From a virus, in IMG/VR virus record IMGVR_UViG_3300027770_000203, positions 1 to 28,760 of that record: DNA of 28,760 nucleotides; one strand, written 5' to 3'. This document shows, one piece after another, positions 7,108 through 13,089 of the stretch. The notes below the pieces were generated by a model. It was not told the DNA's origin. It saw nothing but the letters and a program-made list of their open reading frames with translations, and did no database searches. The position numbers were made by a program, and so were the translations under genes. The stretch's first letter is position 1. Every line of letters starts with the position of its first letter.

Positions 7108-7524
7108 TTAAAGGCATTCTTCAATGATAGAGGCAATCTCATCAAAAGAATGCCCACTATCGTTGAGTCCAGTAAGAGTCTCACCCCTTACAGAAACACA
7201 TCCGTCACAGTAAACAGTATCTTCATTTATTCCGGCCCATTTAGCGACAGACTTGGGTAACATCTCCGTATTGTTATCAACAGAGAACTCGTCAAAGGAA
7301 TCATAACTGTACGTCAATTGCAGGTATTCATCTTCGTCGTAAATTTCACTTGGTTCTTCTTCGTCGTCTCTTGCCTTCCATTCCCTGCTGTTCTCACTTA
7401 AGTAAAGATCACACAAAACTCCTAAGCAACAAAAATCGTCACCCTTCTTAAGCCAATTCTGTCCTTGCTTGTACTCTTTAGATCGAAGAGCCCCAACCCA
7501 AAGCTGTTTAATCTGTTGGTCCAT
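7108..7524 (-). CDS. recurrent phage hypothetical protein (CCLGVLCDL family), copy 1
   Basis: 138 residues from ATG 7524; the frame up to 7605 is the P5 leader. Signature motifs QIKQLWVGALRSKEYKQGQ, FCCLGVLCDLYL, KWAGI and LTGLNDSGHSFDEIASIIEE match copy 2 at 6556-7080. An acidic insert sits around residues 60-75. Two tandem copies behind one promoter point to local duplication followed by divergence, or separate acquisition of two alleles. Function unknown. Confidence 0.8.
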   Translation of the reverse strand: MDQQIKQLWVGALRSKEYKQGQNWLKKGDDFCCLGVLCDLYLSENSREWKARDDEEEPSEIYDEDEYLQLTYSYDSFDEFSVDNNTEMLPKSVAKWAGINEDTVYCDGCVSVRGETLTGLNDSGHSFDEIASIIEECL

Positions 7525-7558
7525 TTGAAAAGTTTGCGAGTGAGTAAGTAAAGTAAAG

Positions 7559-7585
7559 GCGAGAAAGTAAATACTCCTTGCTCGC
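7559..7585 (-). promoter_or_regulatory. P5 leader stem-loop
   Basis: On the minus strand GCGAG (7585-7581) pairs with CTCGC (7563-7559) around a loop starting CAAGGAG and ending TTTACTTT. It is the shortest arm but in the same position as the other leaders. Confidence 0.5.
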
Positions 7586-7593
7586 TTGTGTTG

Positions 7594-7622
7594 ATTATAC
7601 ACCACTTTTAGTGGTATGTCAA
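7594..7622 (-). promoter_or_regulatory. promoter P5 with perfect spacer operator
   Basis: TTGACA (7622-7617), 17 bp, TATAAT (7599-7594). The spacer has the perfect repeat ACCACT-AAA-AGTGGT. The TGA stop of the upstream gene (7619-7621) is inside the -35 box. It drives both CCLGVLCDL paralogues. Confidence 0.88.
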
Positions 7623-7918
7623 GTCAAACAGCGACGATGAATTAAGTCCATAGGCACTGGATGTTTAATTATTGCTTTCGGAACCTCTGGAATCGGCAAC
7701 TGATAAAATTCAGAAACCGTAACCGCCTGAATTGATTTAGCAACGTTGCTGCCAAATCTAAAGTAAATGGCATAAGTTTCTTCGCCATTTGGCAAGCAAC
7801 TCCAAGGCTCCCAGCCTAATTCATAACAGCCACGTCTGTGAAGTATTTCACCTGAATCTCGACAGGCCCAAAGGTACAAGTCCTCTTCGATTGCAAGAAA
7901 TTTAAGATGAAGTGTCAT
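7619..7918 (-). CDS. hypothetical protein, 99 residues
   Basis: ATG 7918 overlaps the upstream stop as ATGA and has AGGAG seven bases upstream, so it replaces the longer reading to 7951. The protein is beta-rich and aromatic (LYLWACRDSGEIL, GWEPWSCLPNGEETYAIYF), with a Pro-rich C-terminus (YQLPIPEVPKAIIKHPVPMD). It is the last gene of the P6 unit and its stop is part of the P5 -35 box. Family not recognised. Confidence 0.75.
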   Translation of the reverse strand: MTLHLKFLAIEEDLYLWACRDSGEILHRRGCYELGWEPWSCLPNGEETYAIYFRFGSNVAKSIQAVTVSEFYQLPIPEVPKAIIKHPVPMDLIHRRCLT

Positions 7919-8172
7919 TGATTTTCTCCTGAAAATGCAGAGTTTGCCCAAGTAAGAAGTGAAATATCAGAAGTAAACCCAAAGCCTAGCCGACCAAAAG
8001 ACTTTGGATGATAGACAATCCAAAGATAACTTGCACTGTAATGCGGCTGAAGCCTGCACTCTCTTGGATCAAGAGTTGCAATGTAATCTTCAACCTGTTG
8101 CGCTGTTGTAAAAATCATCAGTCTTTCCAGTTTTTTAGGTGTAACAAACGCAATGACTTTAGAGAAAGTCAT
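7915..8172 (-). CDS. hypothetical protein, 85 residues
   Basis: ATG 8172 (MTFSKV) is taken as the start; an in-frame GTG at 8175 is the alternative. It overlaps the end of the upstream gene by 14 bases and its own stop overlaps the next ATG as ATGA. The protein is mixed alpha/beta with a short helix (TTAQQVEDYIATL) and a hydrophobic C-terminal half. Function unknown. Confidence 0.7.
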   Translation of the reverse strand: MTFSKVIAFVTPKKLERLMIFTTAQQVEDYIATLDPRECRLQPHYSASYLWIVYHPKSFGRLGFGFTSDISLLTWANSAFSGENQ

Positions 8173-8803
8173 CACGCAGGAAGCATCTGTAACTGTTAAA
8201 CTCTACATGTAAAAATGCAGTACGGTCCTCGTCTCCATCTGCGATTAACTTAGCGCAGCAACCTGCAATCTCATCAAAAAGATGATTTGCGATTGAGTAA
8301 CCATCTAAACCCCTAAAACGTTTTTTGTAAGCCTGGTAACCTTTACAGATCCAAGCAGTAGCGGAATTTACGTCATAATCAAGATCCGCTTTGACTTCTG
8401 ATTCTGCTTCTCTAATTCCAGAGGCAACAGCTATTCTGATTTCCTGCTCAATTTCTTTATCTTTTAAGTAACTGCTAACTTCTTTTTTGCAGAAATATCC
8501 TTGACCATGAAAGCAGTTCTCCGCAAGTCTTGCCACTTCAACTGCAACATCATCGCTGCTTATACTTCTCCACGCACCCCCATAATGAGCCCAACCATGC
8601 TCAACCCTTCCAGCCATAATCCCTCCCAAAGCTAATAACTCATCGGTCACGGAACAAAGATGAGGCTTTACAGTGTGCTCAATAATATCATGTGCTACAA
8701 CCGTTCCATTAAGTGGCTCAAAGTAAGGTCTTCCAGTATCTACTATTACGCCCAGTCCTCCATACTCTTCGTGCTCCTTAGTCTGTAACTTGTAAATTTT
8801 CAT
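8159..8803 (-). CDS. phage hypothetical protein with HDIIEH motif
   Basis: 214 residues from ATG 8803, four bases after the preceding stop; the reading up to 8923 overlaps the upstream gene and is rejected. Residues about 34-62 read TVVAHDIIEHTVKPH...DELLALGGIM, a pattern I associate with a recurrent phage protein of unknown function. The His/Asp/Glu cluster could be a metal or catalytic site, but there is no full HD-domain signature. The second half is helical. Third gene of the P6 unit. Confidence 0.75.
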   Translation of the reverse strand: MKIYKLQTKEHEEYGGLGVIVDTGRPYFEPLNGTVVAHDIIEHTVKPHLCSVTDELLALGGIMAGRVEHGWAHYGGAWRSISSDDVAVEVARLAENCFHGQGYFCKKEVSSYLKDKEIEQEIRIAVASGIREAESEVKADLDYDVNSATAWICKGYQAYKKRFRGLDGYSIANHLFDEIAGCCAKLIADGDEDRTAFLHVEFNSYRCFLRDDFL

Positions 8804-8807
8804 GGTG

Positions 8808-9002
8808 TTAGTGATGGATGAAACGAACATTTTGCCTTGATATGCCGTAAACGTGTTGCAGCATGTCAAGGGCTTCCACTGATTGAGTTCTTGTCCAAGT
8901 CTCTGCCCTGATGTATTCAACACAGTGACCGATGCGAGGTAAAGTAAATGTAAGTCTAAACCTCATGGAACCAGTAAACTCATGGCGAACTTTAACTTTC
9001 AT
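8808..9002 (-). CDS. small basic hypothetical protein
   Basis: 64 residues from ATG 9002, chosen because GAGG lies six bases upstream; ATG 9008 in the same frame is the alternative. It overlaps the tail of the 46-residue gene before it. The sequence is beta-rich and basic (MRFRLTFTLPRIGHCVEYI), with a helical C-terminus ending VRFIHH. A longer reading to 9125 covers that gene in another frame and is rejected. Function unknown. Confidence 0.7.
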   Translation of the reverse strand: MKVKVRHEFTGSMRFRLTFTLPRIGHCVEYIRAETWTRTQSVEALDMLQHVYGISRQNVRFIHH

Positions 9003-9132
9003 TGTCATCCTCGTCTTCTTCATCTTCAATATCAAACAAAAACTCTTCAGTTGTCGAATCTCCCATGCAATCTGAATCAAGCCAAGGAAACAAGTGTGCT
9101 TCCATAGCCATTTCGTCCCAATCAATGGTCAT
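8992..9132 (-). CDS. very small acidic protein, 46 residues
   Basis: ATG 9132 has GGAG eight bases upstream and follows promoter P6 and its leader, so it is the first gene of that unit. The protein is extremely acidic, ending with a run of Glu/Asp (DIEDEEDEDDNES), and has two Trp residues near the N-terminus. Acidic mini-proteins behind early promoters are often host-factor binders or DNA mimics in phages; that is inference only. Confidence 0.7.
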   Translation of the reverse strand: MTIDWDEMAMEAHLFPWLDSDCMGDSTTEEFLFDIEDEEDEDDNES

Positions 9133-9173
9133 TAAGTAACTCCGTTTTTAATTTGTGTTTGTGGTAAAAGAAC

Positions 9174-9203
9174 TGCGAGAAAGTGATTACTCTCTCTCCC
9201 GCA
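9174..9203 (-). promoter_or_regulatory. P6 leader stem-loop
   Basis: On the minus strand TGCGGGAGA (9203-9195) pairs with TTTCTCGCA (9182-9174), nine pairs including two G-U, around a loop ending in TAATCAC. Confidence 0.65.
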
Positions 9204-9210
9204 TGACAAC

Positions 9211-9239
9211 ATTATAGCACTTATTCAATGCTATGTCAA
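9211..9239 (-). promoter_or_regulatory. promoter P6 with spacer operator
   Basis: TTGACA (9239-9234), 17 bp, TATAAT (9216-9211). The repeat is AGCATT-GAATA-AGTGCT (one mismatch, wide spacing as in P4). The TGA stop of the upstream gene (9236-9238) is inside the -35 box. It drives 9132-7619. Confidence 0.85.
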
Positions 9240-9523
9240 GTCAAAGACTTTTCGGCTGCAAAGATTTTAACTGGTTTAGCTGGAGGAATCTCGCACTTGC
9301 AAACACTGCAGAAAGCGTTTTTAACATCATTGTTTGTTCCTCCATCAATAATAGTCCATGCACCTAACAGCGCAAACCTCTCCCTAAAAGCGTAACAGCA
9401 CATTGAGCAAGCTATGAAACCACCCTTTGTTACAACCCATTTGCTTGCGTAATACTTGCTGTTTTGCAAATACTCTGCTGCCATAATATCCGCAACTCGT
9501 AGCGAATAGCTTTTTGAACTCAT
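9236..9523 (-). CDS. small protein with two CxxC pairs (possible zinc ribbon)
   Basis: 95 residues from ATG 9523. It carries CSMC near residue 39 and CSVC near residue 73, a spacing compatible with one four-Cys zinc site (CxxC-x30-CxxC), plus extra Cys directly after each pair. An aromatic segment (SKYYASKWVVTKGGFI) precedes the first pair. No DNA-binding helix is obvious. It sits after the terminator-like hairpins at 9613-9678 and I found no clear promoter of its own. Zinc binding is inferred from spacing only. Confidence 0.7.
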   Translation of the reverse strand: MSSKSYSLRVADIMAAEYLQNSKYYASKWVVTKGGFIACSMCCYAFRERFALLGAWTIIDGGTNNDVKNAFCSVCKCEIPPAKPVKIFAAEKSLT

Positions 9524-9612
9524 TTGAAACAGTTAACTTAAGGGCAATTAAGTAAGTACGGACTGCCCGCCAGGAAGCCCTGGGAGCGGCGTATCCATGG
9601 AGCAGGGAGAAT

Positions 9613-9678
9613 CTGTCGGCGACAGGAAAGAAGGGGCGTGGAGCGGCACAGAGAGGCCGCTCACGAATAAATTGCCCC
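9613..9678 (-). terminator. nested hairpins, probable terminator
   Basis: On the minus strand GGGGC (9678-9674) pairs with GCCCC (9637-9633), enclosing a perfect GAGCGGC/GCCGCTC stem (9662-9656 with 9647-9641), followed by TTCTTTCC. A second perfect hairpin CTGTC-GCC-GACAG lies at 9625-9613. The structure starts two bases after the stop of 9681-9869. The gap 9524-9680 otherwise shows no gene. Confidence 0.6.
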
Positions 9679-9680
9679 GG

Positions 9681-9869
9681 TCAATCAGTCTCCAGCGTTT
9701 TCTTGATTCGTGCGTGAAGATCCCTGTAAACAACCCTGGCCTCCTTCCAGGCTTTTTCGTTTTCTTCCTGTGTACCGTTTTCAACCATAGGAACGTAGTA
9801 TTTCCCAAAGTTGTGCATAAAAGAAATAGCGGCGAGAAGTGCAAGTTTTTCTTTTTTGTTTAATGCCAT
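9681..9869 (-). CDS. small helical hypothetical protein
   Basis: 62 residues from ATG 9869. It is almost entirely helical and charged (LNKKEKLALLAAISFMH, ENEKAWKEARVVYRDLHARIKKTL). It is the last gene of the P7 unit before the nested hairpins. A competing plus-strand frame covers the same bases (9597-9863) but has no start signals and goes against the local orientation. Family not recognised. Confidence 0.65.
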   Translation of the reverse strand: MALNKKEKLALLAAISFMHNFGKYYVPMVENGTQEENEKAWKEARVVYRDLHARIKKTLETD

Positions 9870-9893
9870 AGCTTTATACTAGATAACCATGGA

Positions 9894-10211
9894 CTATGCA
9901 GTAAGCCTTCGCTTTTCTTCAAAGTCGCGCTGCCATCTTTCGTCAGCAGAAAGTGCAGGCTCGCCTCCAGTGTTGTCGTACAGGAACTGTGGCGTCGGAT
10001 CAAAGTCAAAACTAATCTCAATGCCTATGTTGTTTTGATAGGCGTAAACAATGTGATCCATAAGATCAATGATTCCACGCCCTGTTTGCTGTGATTCTGG
10101 CACCCTTGCCTTTAATTCTGAATCCCAGTAAGGTGCAAACGTAACAATCCATTCGCCTTCATCCCGAGCAAGAGTGGATTCGATTTCATAATTAAAAACG
10201 CTCTTAGACAT
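9894..10211 (-). CDS. hypothetical protein, 105 residues
   Basis: ATG 10211 has GGAG nearby (CGGAGATCAGCAATG) and overlaps the preceding gene by eight bases; a longer frame to 10382 is antiparallel noise over that gene. The middle is beta-rich (WIVTFAPYWDSELKARVP) followed by an amphipathic helix and a C-terminal charged helix (ADERWQRDFEEKRRL). No known domain. Part of the P7 unit. Confidence 0.75.
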   Translation of the reverse strand: MSKSVFNYEIESTLARDEGEWIVTFAPYWDSELKARVPESQQTGRGIIDLMDHIVYAYQNNIGIEISFDFDPTPQFLYDNTGGEPALSADERWQRDFEEKRRLTA

Positions 10212-10404
10212 TGCTGATCTCCGCTTGTATGTAAAGGGAAGTACCTGGGCCATAGTTCTGGGCAATCTCTGGGAAAGCAGCCAGAATTCTTTCACGATTT
10301 GTCCGATCTGCGTGGCGAAGAGCAGCACCAAGGGCTCTGTAGAAAGACCCCCCGTAGGTTTCCACCGCACAAACAGTCGCAAAAAACTCAGAATCGTTTA
10401 ACAT
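10204..10404 (-). CDS. recurrent small phage protein (VETYGGSF family)
   Basis: 66 residues from ATG 10404. The pattern FFATVCAVETYGGSF, ALGAALRHAD, RERILAAFPEIAQNYGPG is one I associate with small hypothetical proteins of many tailed phages. It is helical with a short beta end. No function known. Third gene of the P7 unit, overlapping the next gene's start. Confidence 0.75.
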   Translation of the reverse strand: MLNDSEFFATVCAVETYGGSFYRALGAALRHADRTNRERILAAFPEIAQNYGPGTSLYIQAEISNV

Positions 10405-10422
10405 TTTTTACTTGCAATGGTG

Positions 10423-10821
10423 TCAGAAGTAAATAAGGTTGTCGTCGCCAACATAAGCTTCAATCTCTGAATGCAAGCGAGCAACTGTGGTGAGAATTTC
10501 ACCAACAGACTTATCCCAGTCTCCATCCCAGAAACCGGCGCCATGATGATTCCTGGTGAGAATGTAATCATGCTCCAATTGGAAACTCCTCAGACTGCTC
10601 ATGCCAAGAAAATATCTTGAGAGATCGGCGCAGTAACCACGCTTATCCTTGACTGCAGCAATAGCAGACGTGACAAACTCTTGAAACTCTGATTCAAGCT
10701 TAACTAAGCAAGCTGAATCAATTTGGTTGATTGAGTAATCTTTGTCAAGGTTTTCATCATCCCAAGTAGAACACCAAAGCAAAGTTCTTGCAAGTTGCTG
10801 GAGTGATGCTGAGTAATTCAT
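10423..10821 (-). CDS. hypothetical protein, translationally coupled
   Basis: 132 residues from ATG 10821, overlapping the upstream TGA as ATGA. It is helical with several Trp and Asp residues; the central part has NHHGAGFWDGDWDKSVGE, a loop rich in His, Gly, Trp and Asp. This pattern of FWDGDW recurs in small phage proteins of unknown role as far as I remember. No catalytic assignment is justified. Second gene of the P7 unit. Confidence 0.75.
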   Translation of the reverse strand: MNYSASLQQLARTLLWCSTWDDENLDKDYSINQIDSACLVKLESEFQEFVTSAIAAVKDKRGYCADLSRYFLGMSSLRSFQLEHDYILTRNHHGAGFWDGDWDKSVGEILTTVARLHSEIEAYVGDDNLIYF

Positions 10822-11156
10822 AGCGTGTAATTACCAAGTTTAAACTCTTCCATCTCGCCGTAAGCAATTTGCACCGCAGCGGCTGCGATAAAGCTTGTCT
10901 GGTAATGATAAAAACCAACCTTGTCGTTGGCGTAACTTGCCCAGTACCTACTCTTCCATACCTGAACAAACTCTGTAGCCCTAAACGTTGCCTTAGAAAG
11001 GTAATCGGCATCGCAGGTTCTTTCTTTGTAAAGAATGCTGAGATCACGCCGCAATCTGTTCCATTCATTGCCATCGCAATTTTCAAGAAAAATTACGAAA
11101 TGCCTAAGTTCGTCGCCAGTCAAAAATGAATCTGTAGTCCCGATTGTTTGTGTCAT
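10818..11156 (-). CDS. hypothetical protein, first gene after P7
   Basis: 112 residues from ATG 11156, preceded by CACAACTTTCTCAC with no SD. An N-terminal helix (TGDELRHFVIFLENCDG) is followed by a basic Tyr/Trp-rich part (FVQVWKSRYWASYANDKVGFYHYQ). No domain recognised. Its stop is coupled to the next start. Confidence 0.75.
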   Translation of the reverse strand: MTQTIGTTDSFLTGDELRHFVIFLENCDGNEWNRLRRDLSILYKERTCDADYLSKATFRATEFVQVWKSRYWASYANDKVGFYHYQTSFIAAAAVQIAYGEMEEFKLGNYTL

Positions 11157-11181
11157 GTGAGAAAGTTGTGGATTTACAAGA

Positions 11182-11197
11182 GCCAGTCCTTGCTGGC
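11182..11197 (-). promoter_or_regulatory. P7 leader stem-loop
   Basis: On the minus strand GCCAG (11197-11193) pairs with CTGGC (11186-11182) around a six-base loop CAAGGA. Arms differ from all other leaders but pairing is kept. Confidence 0.55.
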
Positions 11198-11205
11198 GTG
11201 ATTTA

Positions 11206-11234
11206 ATTATACACCACTCTTAGTGGTATGTCAA
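11206..11234 (-). promoter_or_regulatory. promoter P7 with perfect spacer operator
   Basis: TTGACA (11234-11229), 17 bp, TATAAT (11211-11206). The spacer has ACCACT-AAG-AGTGGT, perfect arms. The stop of the upstream gene (11236-11238) lies two bases upstream of the -35, in the conserved TTGACTTGACA block. It drives 11156-9681. Confidence 0.88.
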
Positions 11235-11235
11235 G

Positions 11236-11541
11236 TCAATCTTCCTCCTGTTCACTCATCATTTGATCCAGCGAAACAAAGTTACCATCTTCGTCTCGCC
11301 CTTGGCTTTCCATGATCTTAGCTTGCGTATTACTTAATACGCCGGTAAGTCTAATGGATTCCATTGCAAGACTGAACAGATTTTCGTCAAGCTGACGTTT
11401 GTTCCATGGTGTCAGGAATGAAAGAATTGTGTGCATTCTGTTTGCACTGACAATACCTCTTCCGTTCTCCTCAATCTGAAGATTGATCCCCCGCATAATG
11501 CAGAGCAGTTCTTCAAGGTAAAACTCGCTTTGGATTTTCAT
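11236..11541 (-). CDS. hypothetical protein, helical, acidic tail
   Basis: 101 residues from ATG 11541; no SD. It is helical throughout (FYLEELLCIMRGINLQIEE, LDENLFSLAMESIRLTGVL) and ends with an acidic tail (MMSEQEED). No motif recognised. It is read from P8 after 11560-12021. Confidence 0.7.
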   Translation of the reverse strand: MKIQSEFYLEELLCIMRGINLQIEENGRGIVSANRMHTILSFLTPWNKRQLDENLFSLAMESIRLTGVLSNTQAKIMESQGRDEDGNFVSLDQMMSEQEED

Positions 11542-11559
11542 TTGATTAGTAAATGTGAT

Positions 11560-12021
11560 TCAGGTAAACAGATTTGCTTTGCCGCAGAACACAAGATCCA
11601 CGACAGAATGAAAAGTAGTTGGACAGATAAGAGAATTGTAATCGTTAGTGCCCTTAATAATGAAGTAATACTTACAGTTGACTTTTGCATCCATAAGCAC
11701 TCTTGTTTGGGCTGTTGCAAATTGATCCTCCTTAAAAAAACGTAGCATGTAAATTTCAACTGAAGTAAGCTTGTAGTCTTCCTTTAGTTGAGACTCTTCA
11801 CTTAGCTTGCAATACATAGGTAAAAACAAGCTTCCAAGCTCCCAGATAACCCAGAGCCTGGTGTCTCCTGGTTGCATTTCATCTATAATCCTGCGATCAT
11901 GGATTGCAATATCAGTCCAGTTGTGCCTAACAGTGTTTTCACTTTCAAAGCACATCCATTCGTGAAGTGTTTGCACGCAAGAAACTATCTTGCATGTTTC
12001 TTGTTGCGAGGTTAGTTGCAT
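11560..12021 (-). CDS. hypothetical protein, first gene after P8
   Basis: 153 residues from ATG 12021. The frame is open to an ATG at 12045, but that ATG overlaps the TATAAT of P8, so transcripts from P8 would lack it; ATG 12021, about 15 bases into the transcript, is the first usable one. If the longer form exists it must come from another promoter. The protein is mixed, Trp- and Cys-rich, with a basic beta C-terminus (KVNCKYYFIIKGTNDY). Function unknown. Confidence 0.65.
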   Translation of the reverse strand: MQLTSQQETCKIVSCVQTLHEWMCFESENTVRHNWTDIAIHDRRIIDEMQPGDTRLWVIWELGSLFLPMYCKLSEESQLKEDYKLTSVEIYMLRFFKEDQFATAQTRVLMDAKVNCKYYFIIKGTNDYNSLICPTTFHSVVDLVFCGKANLFT

Positions 12022-12043
12022 ACAGTCTGGTGAAGACTCGTTC

Positions 12044-12072
12044 ATTATAGCAGCTTAGTAATGGTACGTCAA
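12044..12072 (-). promoter_or_regulatory. promoter P8, degenerate operator
   Basis: TTGACG (12072-12067), 17 bp, TATAAT (12049-12044). The left arm ACCATT is kept but the right arm has decayed (AAGCTGC), and no leader hairpin follows. It is the outlier of the family and could have escaped the common control. Confidence 0.75.
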
Positions 12073-12087
12073 GTGAAACTACAAAGC

Positions 12088-12633
12088 CTAGAAAACTGTT
12101 GCATCAAGGTCAGGGTATATTACTTTATTCATAAGTCTTGGCAATATCTTCCTGGCTTCTACCATTGGGAGAAATGGTTCCGTCCTAACAAAGCCACCCT
12201 TTGAATATGGACATACCCACTTTGCGATACTGTTGCTGACGTAAATCAATGGAAACTCAGAAACATTTCCAATCCATATACAGCCCTCGTCGATTGGTTG
12301 ATGCGATCTAAACCTTGTGCGAACAAAAGGAAAAAATGCACCTTCTGGCGCAGTAAATGCTTCGTAGTCAATATACTTCCCTCCCCACGCCATTTCACTA
12401 AGCTCAAAGTATCTCTGAGTAAATAGATAAACCTTGTCGGCTTCTGGGATAGCGTTCTCTTCAGCATTGAATAAGCTTGAATAAATATCCTTGATTCGCA
12501 GTGTGTAGCTCTTACTATTTGTAAGTGCTTCCTTGCAAAGTGCAAATCTTCTTTTAGTTTGCGTCTCAGTAAACAGAAGGTTTCCACTTTCCGAATACTT
12601 GTAATGCAATTTCTTCGGCTGTCTTGGCCTCAT
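12088..12633 (-). CDS. hypothetical protein, 181 residues
   Basis: ATG 12633 has a strong SD, GGAGGT, eight bases upstream, inside the preceding gene; the two genes overlap by 68 bases in different frames. The protein is basic at the N-terminus (RPRQPKKLHYKYSE) with aromatic, beta-like central parts (EGCIWIGNVSEFPLIYVSN). No known domain. It ends 16 bases before the -35 box of P8. Confidence 0.75.
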   Translation of the reverse strand: MRPRQPKKLHYKYSESGNLLFTETQTKRRFALCKEALTNSKSYTLRIKDIYSSLFNAEENAIPEADKVYLFTQRYFELSEMAWGGKYIDYEAFTAPEGAFFPFVRTRFRSHQPIDEGCIWIGNVSEFPLIYVSNSIAKWVCPYSKGGFVRTEPFLPMVEARKILPRLMNKVIYPDLDATVF

Positions 12634-12955
12634 ATCTCTTGACCTCCGAAAGGATCGGCCTGCGAGTCACTATAAGCTCTCTCAGATGAACATGCAACTT
12701 CCATGAATAGTCACTTTCATCTAACTTCAAAAGCCAAGCAAGTATATCTATTGACTTTCTCTTGCACCAGTACCAATACGACCTAAATTTTGCAGCATCC
12801 TGCTTAGTTGACATACTTGCAACATAAAAAGTCTCCTGGCATAGGAACTCTTTTTCAGTTGGAACGCCAATTCTTTTAATGCAATAATTGCTCCACCACC
12901 TTTGCTTTACTTTTGCATTTGCCTTGATTACTTGAAAGTAAAACTTCATCCTCAT
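12566..12955 (-). CDS. basic hypothetical protein, first leftward gene at the divergence
   Basis: 129 residues from ATG 12955 (MRMKFYF); ATG 12949 has GAGG upstream and is a close alternative. The frame is open further to a TTG at 13126, but that part is unlike the rest and is probably leader. The protein is rich in Lys, Arg, Trp and Tyr (KQRWWSNYCIKRIGV, RSYWYWCKRKSIDILAWLL), consistent with nucleic-acid contact, though no fold is recognised. It overlaps the next gene by 68 bases. Confidence 0.65.
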   Translation of the reverse strand: MRMKFYFQVIKANAKVKQRWWSNYCIKRIGVPTEKEFLCQETFYVASMSTKQDAAKFRSYWYWCKRKSIDILAWLLKLDESDYSWKLHVHLRELIVTRRPILSEVKRYEAKTAEEIALQVFGKWKPSVY

Positions 12956-13089
12956 CAATCTAATTGCACGTACCTTCCAGGCTATTGAAGAGTGTCTTCT
13001 CTGCCGTGGTACCCGTGGCGTGAAACCCTCTGGCGCCAGCTTGATCAGATGCTTGAACGGTTTGTGTATCGCCTGTGGCAAAACAGGTG

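Noticed and set aside
9597-9863. plus-strand open frame across 9597-9863
   Set aside because: It runs antisense to a better helical protein and crosses the nested hairpins; no start signal.
12021-12045. ATG 12045 as start of the P8 gene
   Set aside because: It overlaps the TATAAT of P8, so it cannot be on transcripts from that promoter; ATG 12021 was used.
566-12072. repeats as CRISPR array or transposon ends
   Set aside because: Repeats are over 700 bp apart, contain perfect -35/-10 boxes and always face gene starts.
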